In this document: positions 17,442 through 25,662 of the stretch, in pieces | Position numbering within the stretch: position 1 is the first letter of the stretch | Layout: the number at the start of each line of letters is the position of its first letter | Origin: Planctomycetota bacterium | GTDB taxonomy: Bacteria; Planctomycetota; Phycisphaerae; Sedimentisphaerales; Anaerobacaceae | DNA length: 58,941 bases | NCBI GenBank assembly: GCA_019456145.1 | Contig: VRUL01000030.1 | Coordinates: forward strand, 1 to 58,941 | Direction of reading: 5' to 3' | Notes under the pieces: generated by a model | What the model was told of the DNA's origin: nothing | What the model saw: only the letters and a program-made list of their open reading frames with translations | Databases searched by the model: none | Made by a program: the position numbers and the translations under genes

Positions 17442-18611
17442 ATGACGGATTTGCAAGAGCTGGAAATAACGGCCCAGGAGCCAAAGGAACCTCTGGCGAG
17501 CCGGGTGGTGTCGATTGATGCACTGCGCGGTTTCGACATGTTCTGGATCATCGGCGGCTGGTACATCTTCAACGGCCTTCACAAGGCACTGGACAATCCC
17601 ACGACCGCCTTTATAAAGAACCAGCTCACCCACGTCGAGTGGGAGGGTTTTGTGTTTGAAGACCTGATTATGCCGTTGTTTTTGTTCATCGTCGGTGTCG
17701 TTATGCCGTTTTCGTTCAGCAATCGCCTCAGGCGCGGCGACAGCAAGCGGAAACTCTACAGACACGTTGTACAGCGGAGCGTGATTCTCTTTGTCCTGGG
17801 CATGATCGCCCAGGGCAACCTGCTGGACCTCGACCCGTCTAAACTGAAGATTTACTGCAACACGCTGCAGGCCATCGCGACAGGCTATTTGATCTCAGCG
17901 GTAATCATCCTTAACCTCCGTCTAAACTGGCAGATTATAGTCACGGCGGTTCTCCTGCTCCTGTTCTGGGCCTTGATGGCACTGGTACCTGTCCCCGGAC
18001 AGGGCGCGGGCGTACTGGAGCCTGACGCAAACCTCGCACTCTACATCGACCATATCATTCTCCGCCAATTTGACGACGGCCTCAACTACACGTGGATACT
18101 AAGCGGCATGACATTCGCCTGCACGGTCATGCTGGGAGCTATGGCCGGGCACCTGCTGCGAACCGAGCTTTCCGGCTCGCGTAAGGTTCGTATACTTGTT
18201 TTTCTGGGCATTGGTACTCTGGTGCTTGGTGCGCTGTGGGGCGGTTGGTTCTTTGGCGTGGGCAAGTTCTGTGCCGGTCCGTTCCCCATCATAAAACGAC
18301 TCTGGACCAGTTCGTTCGTACTTTTCTCGGCAGGTCTGAGCTATCTGCTGTTGGCAGTATTCTATCTTGTGATAGACGTATGGGGCTTTAAAAAGTGGGC
18401 CTATGGTTTTGTGGTCATCGGTTCCAATGCCATCTTTGTATATATGTTGACCCACCTGGTCAACTTCCGAGCCATTACAGGGGTCTTCGTAGACGGCCTG
18501 GATAAATTCGTCGGCCCGTGGAATGATTTCATACACGCAGTCGCTGGGTTCGCCCTGGTCTGTCTCATCCTCTTCTGGATGTATCGCAAGAAGTCATTCA
18601 TTAAAGTGTGA
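17442..18611 (+). CDS. HGSNAT-type membrane acyltransferase (DUF5009 family)
   Basis: 389 aa from ATG 17442 after GGGGAT; the frame opens at GTG 17367 but that lies in the tRNA-like relic. About ten membrane helices. The N-terminal motif SRVVSIDALRGFDMFWIIGG and the following THVEWEGF...DLIMPLFLFIVGVVMPFS are characteristic of the heparan-alpha-glucosaminide N-acetyltransferase family, in which a His near this point carries the acetyl group across the membrane; the loop His here is in THVEWEG. In planctomycetes these genes are linked to polysaccharide or sulfated-glycan handling. The donor would be acetyl-CoA and the acceptor an amino sugar; neither is shown by the sequence. Confidence 0.85.
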   Translation: MTDLQELEITAQEPKEPLASRVVSIDALRGFDMFWIIGGWYIFNGLHKALDNPTTAFIKNQLTHVEWEGFVFEDLIMPLFLFIVGVVMPFSFSNRLRRGDSKRKLYRHVVQRSVILFVLGMIAQGNLLDLDPSKLKIYCNTLQAIATGYLISAVIILNLRLNWQIIVTAVLLLLFWALMALVPVPGQGAGVLEPDANLALYIDHIILRQFDDGLNYTWILSGMTFACTVMLGAMAGHLLRTELSGSRKVRILVFLGIGTLVLGALWGGWFFGVGKFCAGPFPIIKRLWTSSFVLFSAGLSYLLLAVFYLVIDVWGFKKWAYGFVVIGSNAIFVYMLTHLVNFRAITGVFVDGLDKFVGPWNDFIHAVAGFALVCLILFWMYRKKSFIKV

Positions 18612-18669
18612 AAATGGGGAATCTGAAATAAGGGGATTCGGGGCCAAGATAACAAAGTCTTCATTTAAT

Positions 18670-18719
18670 CCCTGCTTTATCGCTTTCCCCCAATCTCCTC
18701 CTCAAGGCAGGGGTTTTTT
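18670..18719 (+). terminator. Possible terminator after the acyltransferase
   Basis: CCCTGC (18670-18675) can pair with GCAGGG (18707-18712), followed by G and six T. The 31-base loop makes it weak. Confidence 0.35.
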
Positions 18720-18807
18720 ATTAAATCACCTTTGTAATCGGCCATTGATTATTTACTATTTTCTACCTGGATTCTTTTCCAATTGTTGCTTTTCAATAAT
18801 CAATTAA

Positions 18808-20193
18808 TCAGGCCAGCCCTAATCGTTCGGCCTCGGTGTAGAGGTCGTAGCGTTTCATCTTTTTAAATAGTGTTGTGCGGTTTATCTGAAGTGCCTTAGC
18901 GGTTTCCTGTCTATTCCAGTGATTGGATTCAAGTGCCTGGCGAATAAGGTTTTTTTCCGGTTCAGCTAACGCCTCTTTCAAGCTTGCCGGCTTATATGTC
19001 TTTTGCTGCTGGTCTTGTTCTTGTTTGATTGCATTGGGCAAATCGTCCGGGCCGATGAATTTGTTTTTGCTTAGCAAAACCGCCCGCTCAATTACGTTTT
19101 CGAGCTCGCGAATGTTGCCCGGCCAGGGGTAACGCTCTAAATATTCCATCGCCTCATCTGTAATACCGAGCTTTTGCTTATTGTGCTGGGAACAGTACGT
19201 CTGTAAAAAGTGCTTTGCCAGCAGCCAGACGTCGCCTACTCTGTCACATAATGGCGGTAGTTTTATCGTTACTACGTTTATCCGGTAATACAAATCTTCT
19301 CGGAATCTTCCTTGCTTTATTTCTTCCTGCAGGTTGCGATTTGAAGCAGTTATGATTCGCGTATCAACGGTTTTGGTCTTATTACTTCCGACCGGCTCAA
19401 ATTGTCTGTCCTCCAGAACCCGCAGAAGTTTGACTTGCAGAGCCGGTGAGGCATTGGAAATCTCATCGAGAAAAATCGTGCCACTATGTGCGGCCATAAA
19501 TTTGCCTTCCTTGTTTTTTACAGCGCCGGTGAAAGAACCCTTAACATGGCCGAATAGTTCACTTTCAAGCAGTGTCTCTGGAAGTGCACCGCAGCTTACC
19601 TCCACAAACGGTTTATTGCGTCGACTGGAACGATGGTGTATCGCTTTTGCCAACATACTTTTACCGGTGCCCGACGGGCCGGCCATCAGTATTGTGGTGT
19701 TGCTATCGGCAACAGCTTCCACGAGGTCGAAAATCTTCGCCATTTTGTAGTCGTGGCTGATTATGTTTTCCAGACTGTATTTCTGTTCGAGTTGCAATCG
19801 CAGACTCTCGTTTTCACTGATGAGCGAATGTTGTTTGATGGCCCTTTCGACTGCCATCCGCAATTCGTCATCTGCGATCGGCTTGGTAAGGTAATCGTAT
19901 GCGCCTTGTTTAATCGCCTTGACAGCACTCTCAATGGTGCCATAGCCGGTTATCACAAGCGTTACGGTCCGAGGATATTCTTTTCTGACTATATCTAATA
20001 ATTCCAGGCCATCGCCGTCGGGCAAATTAACGTCAGTTATAACCAGAGAATAACTTTGCTTTTCCAGCTCGGCCAAGGCACCTTTCAATGTTTCAGCGCC
20101 GTTAGTTTGGAATCCTTCGAGTGACAAAAATTCACACAAAGAATCCAATATGATTCTGTCATCGTCTATAACAAGGATATTCTTTTCTCTCAT
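18808..20193 (-). CDS. Sigma-54-dependent response regulator (NtrC family)
   Basis: 461 aa. Receiver domain 1-120 with phospho-acceptor Asp54 (ITDVNLPDG), acidic DDD at 10-12 and Lys104 (YLTKPI). AAA+ domain about 145-380: Walker A GPSGTGKS (172-179), the sigma-54 contact loop GSFTGA (219-224, Ala replaced by Ser as in some relatives), Walker B TIFLDEIS and the R-finger region. Fis-type helix-turn-helix at the end (NRQETAKALQINRTTLFKKMKRY). It would activate sigma-54 promoters when phosphorylated by the kinase just upstream (32-base gap, same strand). Targets are not indicated; no clear GG-N10-GC sigma-54 promoter was found nearby. Confidence 0.93.
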   Translation of the reverse strand: MREKNILVIDDDRIILDSLCEFLSLEGFQTNGAETLKGALAELEKQSYSLVITDVNLPDGDGLELLDIVRKEYPRTVTLVITGYGTIESAVKAIKQGAYDYLTKPIADDELRMAVERAIKQHSLISENESLRLQLEQKYSLENIISHDYKMAKIFDLVEAVADSNTTILMAGPSGTGKSMLAKAIHHRSSRRNKPFVEVSCGALPETLLESELFGHVKGSFTGAVKNKEGKFMAAHSGTIFLDEISNASPALQVKLLRVLEDRQFEPVGSNKTKTVDTRIITASNRNLQEEIKQGRFREDLYYRINVVTIKLPPLCDRVGDVWLLAKHFLQTYCSQHNKQKLGITDEAMEYLERYPWPGNIRELENVIERAVLLSKNKFIGPDDLPNAIKQEQDQQQKTYKPASLKEALAEPEKNLIRQALESNHWNRQETAKALQINRTTLFKKMKRYDLYTEAERLGLA

Positions 20194-20225
20194 CGAGATA
20201 TCCTCACTTGCTTTTATGGCTTTTC

Positions 20226-21365
20226 TTATGTTCTATCTGCCATCGGCAAATGCACAGTGAATATACTGCCTCCTCCATGAGCGTTTTCAGCGGTTATTCG
20301 GCCTTGGCACCTTTCGGTTATGTCCTTACATATTGCTAATCCCAATCCTGTCCCTTTGTCTTTTGTCGTGAAGAATGGTTCGAATATAGCATCGGCGTAC
20401 TCTTTAGGAAAACCTGTTCCGGTGTCACGAAATTCCACCACGGCGGTATTATCCGCTGCCAGTCGGGTTGAGATGCTTAGCTGCCCGCCAGCCGGCATTG
20501 CTTCCAGTGCATTCTTTATAAGGTTAAAGAACACCTGAAACAGATTTCCATTTCTGATTTGTGGTATGTTGCGGCTATAGTTTCGTAATATCCGAATATT
20601 GCAAGCTCCTGCTCTTGGATCCATTGTTCTTACGGCATCTTCAATAATCTGCTCTAATTCAACATATTCCAATGATGTGTAAGTTCTGCGAGAGAATTCC
20701 AACAACTCGCTTACGATATGAACCATTCTCATAAGTCCCTGCCGGCACTGAGTGAGGTACTCTTTGGGTTTTTCGAGTTTTTTCTGCTCAATAATTCTCA
20801 TGGTAAGATTAATATACCGCAGTATCCCATCCATAGGATTATTTAACTCATGGGCTACTTTCGAAGCGAGTTTGCCAACAGTAGCCAGCCTTTCAGCGTT
20901 TGCCAACTGTCTCTGGATATCGACCTTTTCGGTTATGTCTTCGATTATAACAGCGCCGCCGAGGCTTCTTGCTGTTTTAGCTTTCTTTAGCGACGTGCAA
21001 AGGATTTGCAGCAATTTTGTTTTGCCGTTCAATTTATAATGTACACTGTCGAATTCGCGTGTTTTCCCCGTTGACATGATTGATTTTAACTGCTTCGTCC
21101 AGTCGAATCCCGGCACGCCGGGACTGTCTGTACCTTTGGCCAATGATTCGTCAATGAAGTCACCTAACTTGATTAACTTCGATGCCTGGGAATTGGCCTC
21201 GATAATCTTCAAATCCGAATCGAAAGCAATAACTCCTATCGGTAGGGACTGAACGATTGATTCACCAAGCAGCCCAAATATTAAATGGTCATTTCTAATG
21301 TCCGTTTTTGCTCGATCGCCGCTCCTGGTTGGCTTTTTTGACCGTTGTTTCCGATGAACTGGCAT
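20226..21365 (-). CDS. PAS-domain sensor histidine kinase (NtrB-like)
   Basis: 379 aa, soluble: no membrane segment is visible. A PAS domain covers about 30-145 (SLPIGVIAFDSDLKIIEANSQAS). HisKA holds His172 in ASKVAHELNNPMDGILRY, then the HATPase_c domain with FFNLIKNALEAM (N box), FRDTGTGFP (G1) and FFTTKDKGTGLGLAICKDI (F and G2 boxes). A basic Lys/Arg-rich first 20 residues precede. It is cotranscribed with the NtrC-type regulator and presumably phosphorylates its Asp54. The signal is not evident; a cytoplasmic ligand or redox cue through PAS is likely. A palindromic site lies upstream at 21569-21584. Confidence 0.92.
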   Translation of the reverse strand: MPVHRKQRSKKPTRSGDRAKTDIRNDHLIFGLLGESIVQSLPIGVIAFDSDLKIIEANSQASKLIKLGDFIDESLAKGTDSPGVPGFDWTKQLKSIMSTGKTREFDSVHYKLNGKTKLLQILCTSLKKAKTARSLGGAVIIEDITEKVDIQRQLANAERLATVGKLASKVAHELNNPMDGILRYINLTMRIIEQKKLEKPKEYLTQCRQGLMRMVHIVSELLEFSRRTYTSLEYVELEQIIEDAVRTMDPRAGACNIRILRNYSRNIPQIRNGNLFQVFFNLIKNALEAMPAGGQLSISTRLAADNTAVVEFRDTGTGFPKEYADAIFEPFFTTKDKGTGLGLAICKDITERCQGRITAENAHGGGSIFTVHLPMADRT

Positions 21366-21784
21366 ATCTTAAATAATAACTCTTTTTTTCCACAATGTCA
21401 AGCATGTATGTTGCAAAAAAACAACATGTCTGTTCTTTTTTCGGAATGAAAGGGCTGTTTATTTAGCAAGAAACGTAACATTTTGTAGAATAAGTACCTT
21501 AGCAGCTATTTCCAACGCCGATATTCGACCTTTAGCCATTGAAATCAATGTTCAGCGTTGCAATTTGTCAACATTCTAATGTTGCCTTTGTCAACTCTAT
21601 CGTGTCCTGACGACACTACCCCGGCTAATTTTGCTCAACCCTATATCCACTAAGCACTTATAAAAGTAAAAATAGGGTATTTATTTATACATTTTTTGGA
21701 ATGGATTTTGCGGCACTATATCTAAACTTAAACCTTATGTACTCATGAAGGTTAATTGACAACAGTTATGCATGGAGGCATATG
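21366..21784. other. Intergenic region between kinase and PilZ genes
   Basis: About 420 AT-rich bases between divergent genes. It contains the palindrome CAACATT-CT-AATGTTG (21569-21584) flanked by two TTTGTCAAC words, and GTGTC-CTGAC-GACAC just right of it. These are candidate regulator sites. No open frame or recognisable promoter pair. Confidence 0.5.
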
Positions 21785-22138
21785 ATGGTTAGCACCGAAA
21801 AGCGAAAGTACAAAAGGTTGCCAATAAAGCTTGATTTATCGTACCGTAATGTTGATTCGGCTGCAAAGGAACCCCATACCGGCTGCACAGTGAATGTAAG
21901 TCCCGGCGGTTTGTATTTTGAGACTGCCGCTGACGCATTTAAGACGGGCAGCTTATTAAAAGTCGAATTGTCAATACCTCCGACAGCAGGTCTGCTTGAA
22001 TCCGGGGGCAGCATCTCAGGCCTCGGTAAGGTTTTGAGAACTCATATTATCAGCGGTTCTCGCACCGACACAGAACTGCCTTCTGTCAGGTCTGGCATAG
22101 CGCTGGAATTCTGTCGGCCCCTGAAATTTTGCACGTAA
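21785..22138 (+). CDS. PilZ-domain protein (c-di-GMP receptor)
   Basis: 117 aa from the second of two adjacent ATGs; GGAGG at 21774-21778 is 6 bases from ATG 21785 but only 3 from ATG 21782. Single PilZ domain: the N-terminal RKYKRLPIKLDLSY supplies the basic (RxxxR-like) switch, and NVSPGGLYFE the (D/N)xSxxG strand, both of which bind c-di-GMP in characterised members. With the diguanylate cyclase 4 kb away and the flagellar sigma factor between, it may link c-di-GMP to motility or surface growth (inference from neighbourhood). Confidence 0.85.
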   Translation: MVSTEKRKYKRLPIKLDLSYRNVDSAAKEPHTGCTVNVSPGGLYFETAADAFKTGSLLKVELSIPPTAGLLESGGSISGLGKVLRTHIISGSRTDTELPSVRSGIALEFCRPLKFCT

Positions 22139-22141
22139 AAG

Positions 22142-23020
22142 TTACTTTTTTGGCCAGGTGCCCTTAAAGACTTCCTCAGCCGGTCCGGTCATATAGACAC
22201 AGTTATCATCTTCGCACCAGTTCAAATCCAGGTCGCCCCCAGGTAAATGTGCGGTGCATATCCGTTGGCCTCGGCCGGTAAGCACTGACGCCACGCAGAC
22301 AGCGCAGGCACCGCTCCCGCAGGCCATCGTTATTCCGCTGCCTCGCTCCCACGTCCGCATTGTAAACTCCGTCGGGGTATCAACCTGGACAAAATGTACA
22401 TTGATCCGATTTGGAAAGATGCTGTGGCCTTCAATTATCGGACCAAATTTTCCAAGATCAACTGCTGAAAGGTCATTGCAGAAAAAGACGGCGTGTGGAT
22501 TGCCCATTGACACGCACGTCATTACAAAAGCCCGGCTTTGAAACATCATTGGCTGTTCGATAACTTCTTTGACGGGCAAATCAACTGGAATATCTTTGGC
22601 TGACAGAGTGGGCTGGCCCATATCTACGCAGACCTCCTGTACCTGATCACTGTCATCTGTTATAAGTCCAACGGTTAAAACGCCCTTTGCGGTTTCTATA
22701 TTCAATGAAGCAGGGCAGGGGGGCTGACCGGGTACTGAAACCTCACCGCCGGCATCGGCAAGTTTGTGCTCGTAGACATATTTTGCCACGCAGCGGATAC
22801 CATTTCCGCACATTTCAGCTTCCGACCCGTCTGCATTAAAGATACGCATCCGCACATCGGCTGTTTGTGACCGTTCTATGAGAATCAATCCATCAGAACC
22901 AATACCGCGATGCCGGTCGCTGATGATCGGAGCCAACGTTGCCGGATCAACAACTTTTTCCTTGAAGCAATTGACATAAACATAGTCATTGCCAAGACCG
23001 TGCATTTTTGTAAATCTCAT
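22142..23020 (-). CDS. dapF: Diaminopimelate epimerase
   Basis: 292 aa from the ATG at 23020, with AAGGA nine bases upstream; the frame extends 19 codons further but the family starts at MRFTKMHGLGNDY as here. Converts LL- to meso-diaminopimelate for lysine and peptidoglycan synthesis, in the cytoplasm. Catalytic Cys71 (EMCGNGIRC) and the second Cys in MACGSGACAVC are both present, with the GSDGLILI and GNPHAVFF motifs. Its presence indicates meso-DAP synthesis and so probably peptidoglycan. Single gene, converging with the PilZ gene with a gap of only 3 bases. Confidence 0.95.
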   Translation of the reverse strand: MRFTKMHGLGNDYVYVNCFKEKVVDPATLAPIISDRHRGIGSDGLILIERSQTADVRMRIFNADGSEAEMCGNGIRCVAKYVYEHKLADAGGEVSVPGQPPCPASLNIETAKGVLTVGLITDDSDQVQEVCVDMGQPTLSAKDIPVDLPVKEVIEQPMMFQSRAFVMTCVSMGNPHAVFFCNDLSAVDLGKFGPIIEGHSIFPNRINVHFVQVDTPTEFTMRTWERGSGITMACGSGACAVCVASVLTGRGQRICTAHLPGGDLDLNWCEDDNCVYMTGPAEEVFKGTWPKK

Positions 23021-23165
23021 TGTTTTTTCCTTGTATGAAAACCACTTTAGTATACTCATGTGGGTGGCGCAAAACAATCATGTTTGTTGAATTTAATAAA
23101 AAAGGGATGATACAGATAAGTGCCCGGTTATGCAAGCCTACAGCGTTTACGTACTAAACTGAGGT

Positions 23166-23942
23166 TTAAATGGCAAATTCCTTTTTTCTGGTGTTCAATT
23201 GGGCTTTTAGACGTTGTACAATAGAAGAGTGCATCTGCGAAACGCGTGACTCAGAGAGGTCCAGTGTTGTGCCGATTTCCTTCATCGTCATCTCTTCGTA
23301 GTAATACAAGACAACAATCAGGCGTTCTGCCCGTGTAAGACCTTTGGTAAGCAAATTTTTGAGGTCTCGCTTTTGAGCCTCGATGGGAGGGGCGTCGCTT
23401 TTTTTGTCTTTGATTATGTCTATTTCGCGAATATCTTTTTCGCTGTCCCCTTCGCCGTATTGTGTGTTCAATGACACCACGTTTACCGCACTGGCATCCC
23501 GCCTAAGCCTGTTAAACTCATCCATGTTCATATTCAGTTTTTCAGCGGTTTCTTTAATAGTGGGCTTTCGGCCCAGAGATACCTCGAGTGACTGTGTGGC
23601 CCTGGCAAGTTGGTGTGCACGAGTACGGACTAATCGTGGTACCCAATCCATACTCCGCAACTCATCAAGAATAGAACCTTTTATACGGGGCAGGCAATAT
23701 GTCCCAAACTTTACGCCTCTTTCAGGATCAAAGGCTTGGATAGCGTCCATCAAGCCAAAGATACCGGCACTGATGAGGTCGTCCAATTCGACTTTACTGG
23801 GCAATTTGCTGTGTACTCTCTCGGCGGCATATTTTACCAGGTGCCTGTAATGCTCCATGAGTCGATTTCGGAAATACTCACCATGAGCTTTATGGAACTG
23901 TTCCCATATTTGGTCAATATTTAGTTCCTGGTTGTTTTCCAT
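23166..23942 (-). CDS. fliA: RNA polymerase sigma factor for flagellar genes (sigma-28, FliA/WhiG)
   Basis: 258 aa, the usual length. Region 2 (LVKYAAERVHSKLPSKVELDDLISAGIFGLMDAIQAFDPERGVKFGTYCLPRIKGSILDELR split over about 35-95), region 3 (LARATQSLEVSLGRKPT) and region 4 helix-turn-helix (MTMKEIGTTLDLSESRVSQMHSSIVQRLK). The VPRLVR stretch and KVELDDLISAG are typical of FliA. Ribosome site GGAATCC-like sequence is poor, but the ATG gives the normal N-terminus. It lies downstream of flgB on the same strand, 324 bases apart. No anti-sigma gene flgM is seen beside it. Confidence 0.92.
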   Translation of the reverse strand: MENNQELNIDQIWEQFHKAHGEYFRNRLMEHYRHLVKYAAERVHSKLPSKVELDDLISAGIFGLMDAIQAFDPERGVKFGTYCLPRIKGSILDELRSMDWVPRLVRTRAHQLARATQSLEVSLGRKPTIKETAEKLNMNMDEFNRLRRDASAVNVVSLNTQYGEGDSEKDIREIDIIKDKKSDAPPIEAQKRDLKNLLTKGLTRAERLIVVLYYYEEMTMKEIGTTLDLSESRVSQMHSSIVQRLKAQLNTRKKEFAI

Positions 23943-24266
23943 TGGATTCCTCCGTGAAAAGGTCCATGCTTTGCAGGTACCAAGATTCTAATCGCTTTTG
24001 CAGAGCCAATCTTTACGTCCCATAAAAATCACAATCGTTACATGTCGCCTAGCTCTCTACAAATACAACAACTCTACTCTTTTATCGTCTTTTTGGCCGA
24101 TAACTTAAGAAGAACCAGTCAACAAGTTTTTTAAAAATCACAAGTCATTAGTTCTCGTGTAAATACTATTGCTTGACCTCTCTATTTCGCTGCTTAGCCC
24201 ATTGTCGATGGGCATCGGTTCTGTCCATAAAACAGTTAATCTTTTGTTATTTTTCAATGCCATATG
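23943..24266. other. Spacer between flgB and fliA
   Basis: 324 bases. Contains a perfect hairpin GCCCAT-TGTCG-ATGGGC (24197-24213) without a T-run, just after flgB, perhaps a transcript end or stability structure. GGCCGATAAC at about 24098 resembles the -10 of flagellar promoters but is on the plus strand and has no matching -35. No gene seen. Confidence 0.4.
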
Positions 24267-24683
24267 CTAATTAACAACTGAAGTCATATTTTGCCTTTGC
24301 CTCAGCAATTCTGCTGCTACCCTTTGATTGAGTGCATTTTCCAAGAGCTTATTTTTTTGCAATTCGATATATTCATCTCGGTTTTCTTCTAGGAGTTTTT
24401 GGGCATATTTATCGACTAATGGTTTAACTTTGAAGCTGCCGCTGATTCCGAATTGGATATTTTCGGTGTCGTGGAGAATAAGCCGCCGGTTTGCGATATG
24501 TTCGTCGATTGCGCTATCGAGCAGGTCGGAAAACTCGTCGGCCACCAAATCTTTAGGTATAAACCCAGGACTGCCGATATTGGTTATGTTTTGAGCAAGG
24601 ATTTTGTGACGGGTCCGTGTGAACTCGATTATCTTAACGAGCAAATCAGTGATATTATCTGTTATCAATGATGCTATATTCAT
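24267..24683 (-). CDS. flgB: Flagellar basal-body rod protein FlgB
   Basis: 138 aa from ATG 24683; AAGGAG lies 5 bases before it, while the GTG two codons upstream lies inside that spacing. Proximal rod protein of the flagellar basal body, in the periplasm. The N-terminal heptad helix and the family motif RHKILAQNITNIGSPGFIPKDL (usual form LANNIANxxTPGF) are clear, as is the C-terminal helix ending QRQNMTSVVN. The usual neighbours flgC and fliE do not follow; the next gene on the strand is fliA. Together with fliA it shows the organism has, or had, flagella. Confidence 0.85.
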   Translation of the reverse strand: MNIASLITDNITDLLVKIIEFTRTRHKILAQNITNIGSPGFIPKDLVADEFSDLLDSAIDEHIANRRLILHDTENIQFGISGSFKVKPLVDKYAQKLLEENRDEYIELQKNKLLENALNQRVAAELLRQRQNMTSVVN

Positions 24684-24939
24684 AATCACTCCTTATTTGA
24701 AAAAGCTCGCCATCCTTCGAAAGATACAGCAACTCGGCACTTTTTTCTCAGGAAACAATAAGAGTGGGGAAAAGCGGGAGAGATAGCTTCTGATTGGTAA
24801 AACCGTATTTTTCATCCCTGATGCTTTCATGTCTTCCTTGATTTCTTGCAGCATCCAGTCTGTCTTAGAATCGCTGCAACCGTAAAAAGCAAAACTGTTT
24901 CTACTTTTGCCTCTTTCTATTTTAGTTATCTTCAGATTC
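24684..24939 (-). other. Open reading region of uncertain status upstream of flgB
   Basis: Between merR and flgB the minus strand is open in one frame from inside the end of merR (about 24950) to a TAA at 24693-24695 that abuts the flgB ribosome site, an arrangement typical of a translated gene in an operon. The only ATG in the upper part is at 24854, giving 53 aa with MLQEIKEDMKASGMK. A longer product would need a CTG or similar start. The product resembles nothing I know, and it may be chance. Confidence 0.3.
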
Positions 24940-25230
24940 TCAAGAGGCGTTCTCAGCGATCCTTGCAGCCTCTTGTTCTTTATTTAAAATATGTCTTATT
25001 TCCGAGAGGGTTTTTGTTTTCCTAAGTTCAATGATTTTCGACAGTCTTTCAAATACAGACTCGTCGTAGAGTCGATGTCCACCCTCTGTCCATTGTGTCT
25101 CACGAATAAGTCCCATTATCGTATAGTTATGGATAGTTTGCCGGGAAAAGGGGGTATAGCGAACTAACTCACCGATTCGATAGAGCTTGACAGGTATTTG
25201 TAACATGCGACTCTTAACTTCTGCCTGCAT
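24940..25230 (-). CDS. MerR-family transcriptional regulator
   Basis: 96 aa, with AAAGGATT before the ATG. A winged helix-turn-helix of the MerR type: LYRIGELVRYTPFSRQTIHNYTIMGLI, then GGHRLYDESVFERLSKIIELRK. It ends soon after the start of the dimerisation helix, so no effector domain is present; small MerR proteins of this sort act as simple DNA-binding switches. It sits upstream of flgB on the same strand, and a perfect 26-base palindrome lies 85 bases before its start, a likely operator for itself or for the diguanylate cyclase opposite. Confidence 0.85.
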   Translation of the reverse strand: MQAEVKSRMLQIPVKLYRIGELVRYTPFSRQTIHNYTIMGLIRETQWTEGGHRLYDESVFERLSKIIELRKTKTLSEIRHILNKEQEAARIAENAS

Positions 25231-25662
25231 CGCAAAATCCTTTTATATTCAAGTCTTTAAAGTACTTATGGATATTCTTATAGCCATATTACTTGTCTCA
25301 AGTTGGTTAAATGAGTTTTACATTTTGTAAAATGTAAAACCCCTTTTATCGGATGTCAACTATTTTCTGATTTTTTTGGAAAAATTTTATCTTTTTTTTC
25401 GCCTACCGCAACGCTTTAACGAGCACTTTTGGACGAGGGCCTTATGCAGGAATCTCCGATTTTTCTGCTCAAGTTTCTGATGTGTTTTCTCCAGCATCGT
25501 TGACTATGTGTTTTTTGTAACAGATTTAGATTCATTTTTGGCCTTTAACTGGTGTTTTTCCCAAATACCACTACTAAAATGTCCGATAGAGAGATAAGTG
25601 AATCCATAATATCACCTGAAACTGTGTGGATAGAACAAAATTGTATCTCTATTGATTGAACC
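25231..25662. promoter_or_regulatory. Divergent regulatory region with a 26-base palindrome
   Basis: Between merR (minus) and the GGDEF gene (plus). Positions 25315-25340 form a perfect inverted repeat with 12-base arms (GTTTTACATTTT and AAAATGTAAAAC) around GT. No T-run follows, so it is more likely a protein-binding site than a terminator. The rest is AT-rich with no gene recognised. Confidence 0.6.

Noticed and set aside
17325..17765. 146-codon minus-strand frame ending PGLESNQHEPKPLAHQ
   Set aside because: It is antisense to the acyltransferase gene and its end is the translation of a tRNA-like sequence, a known artefact.
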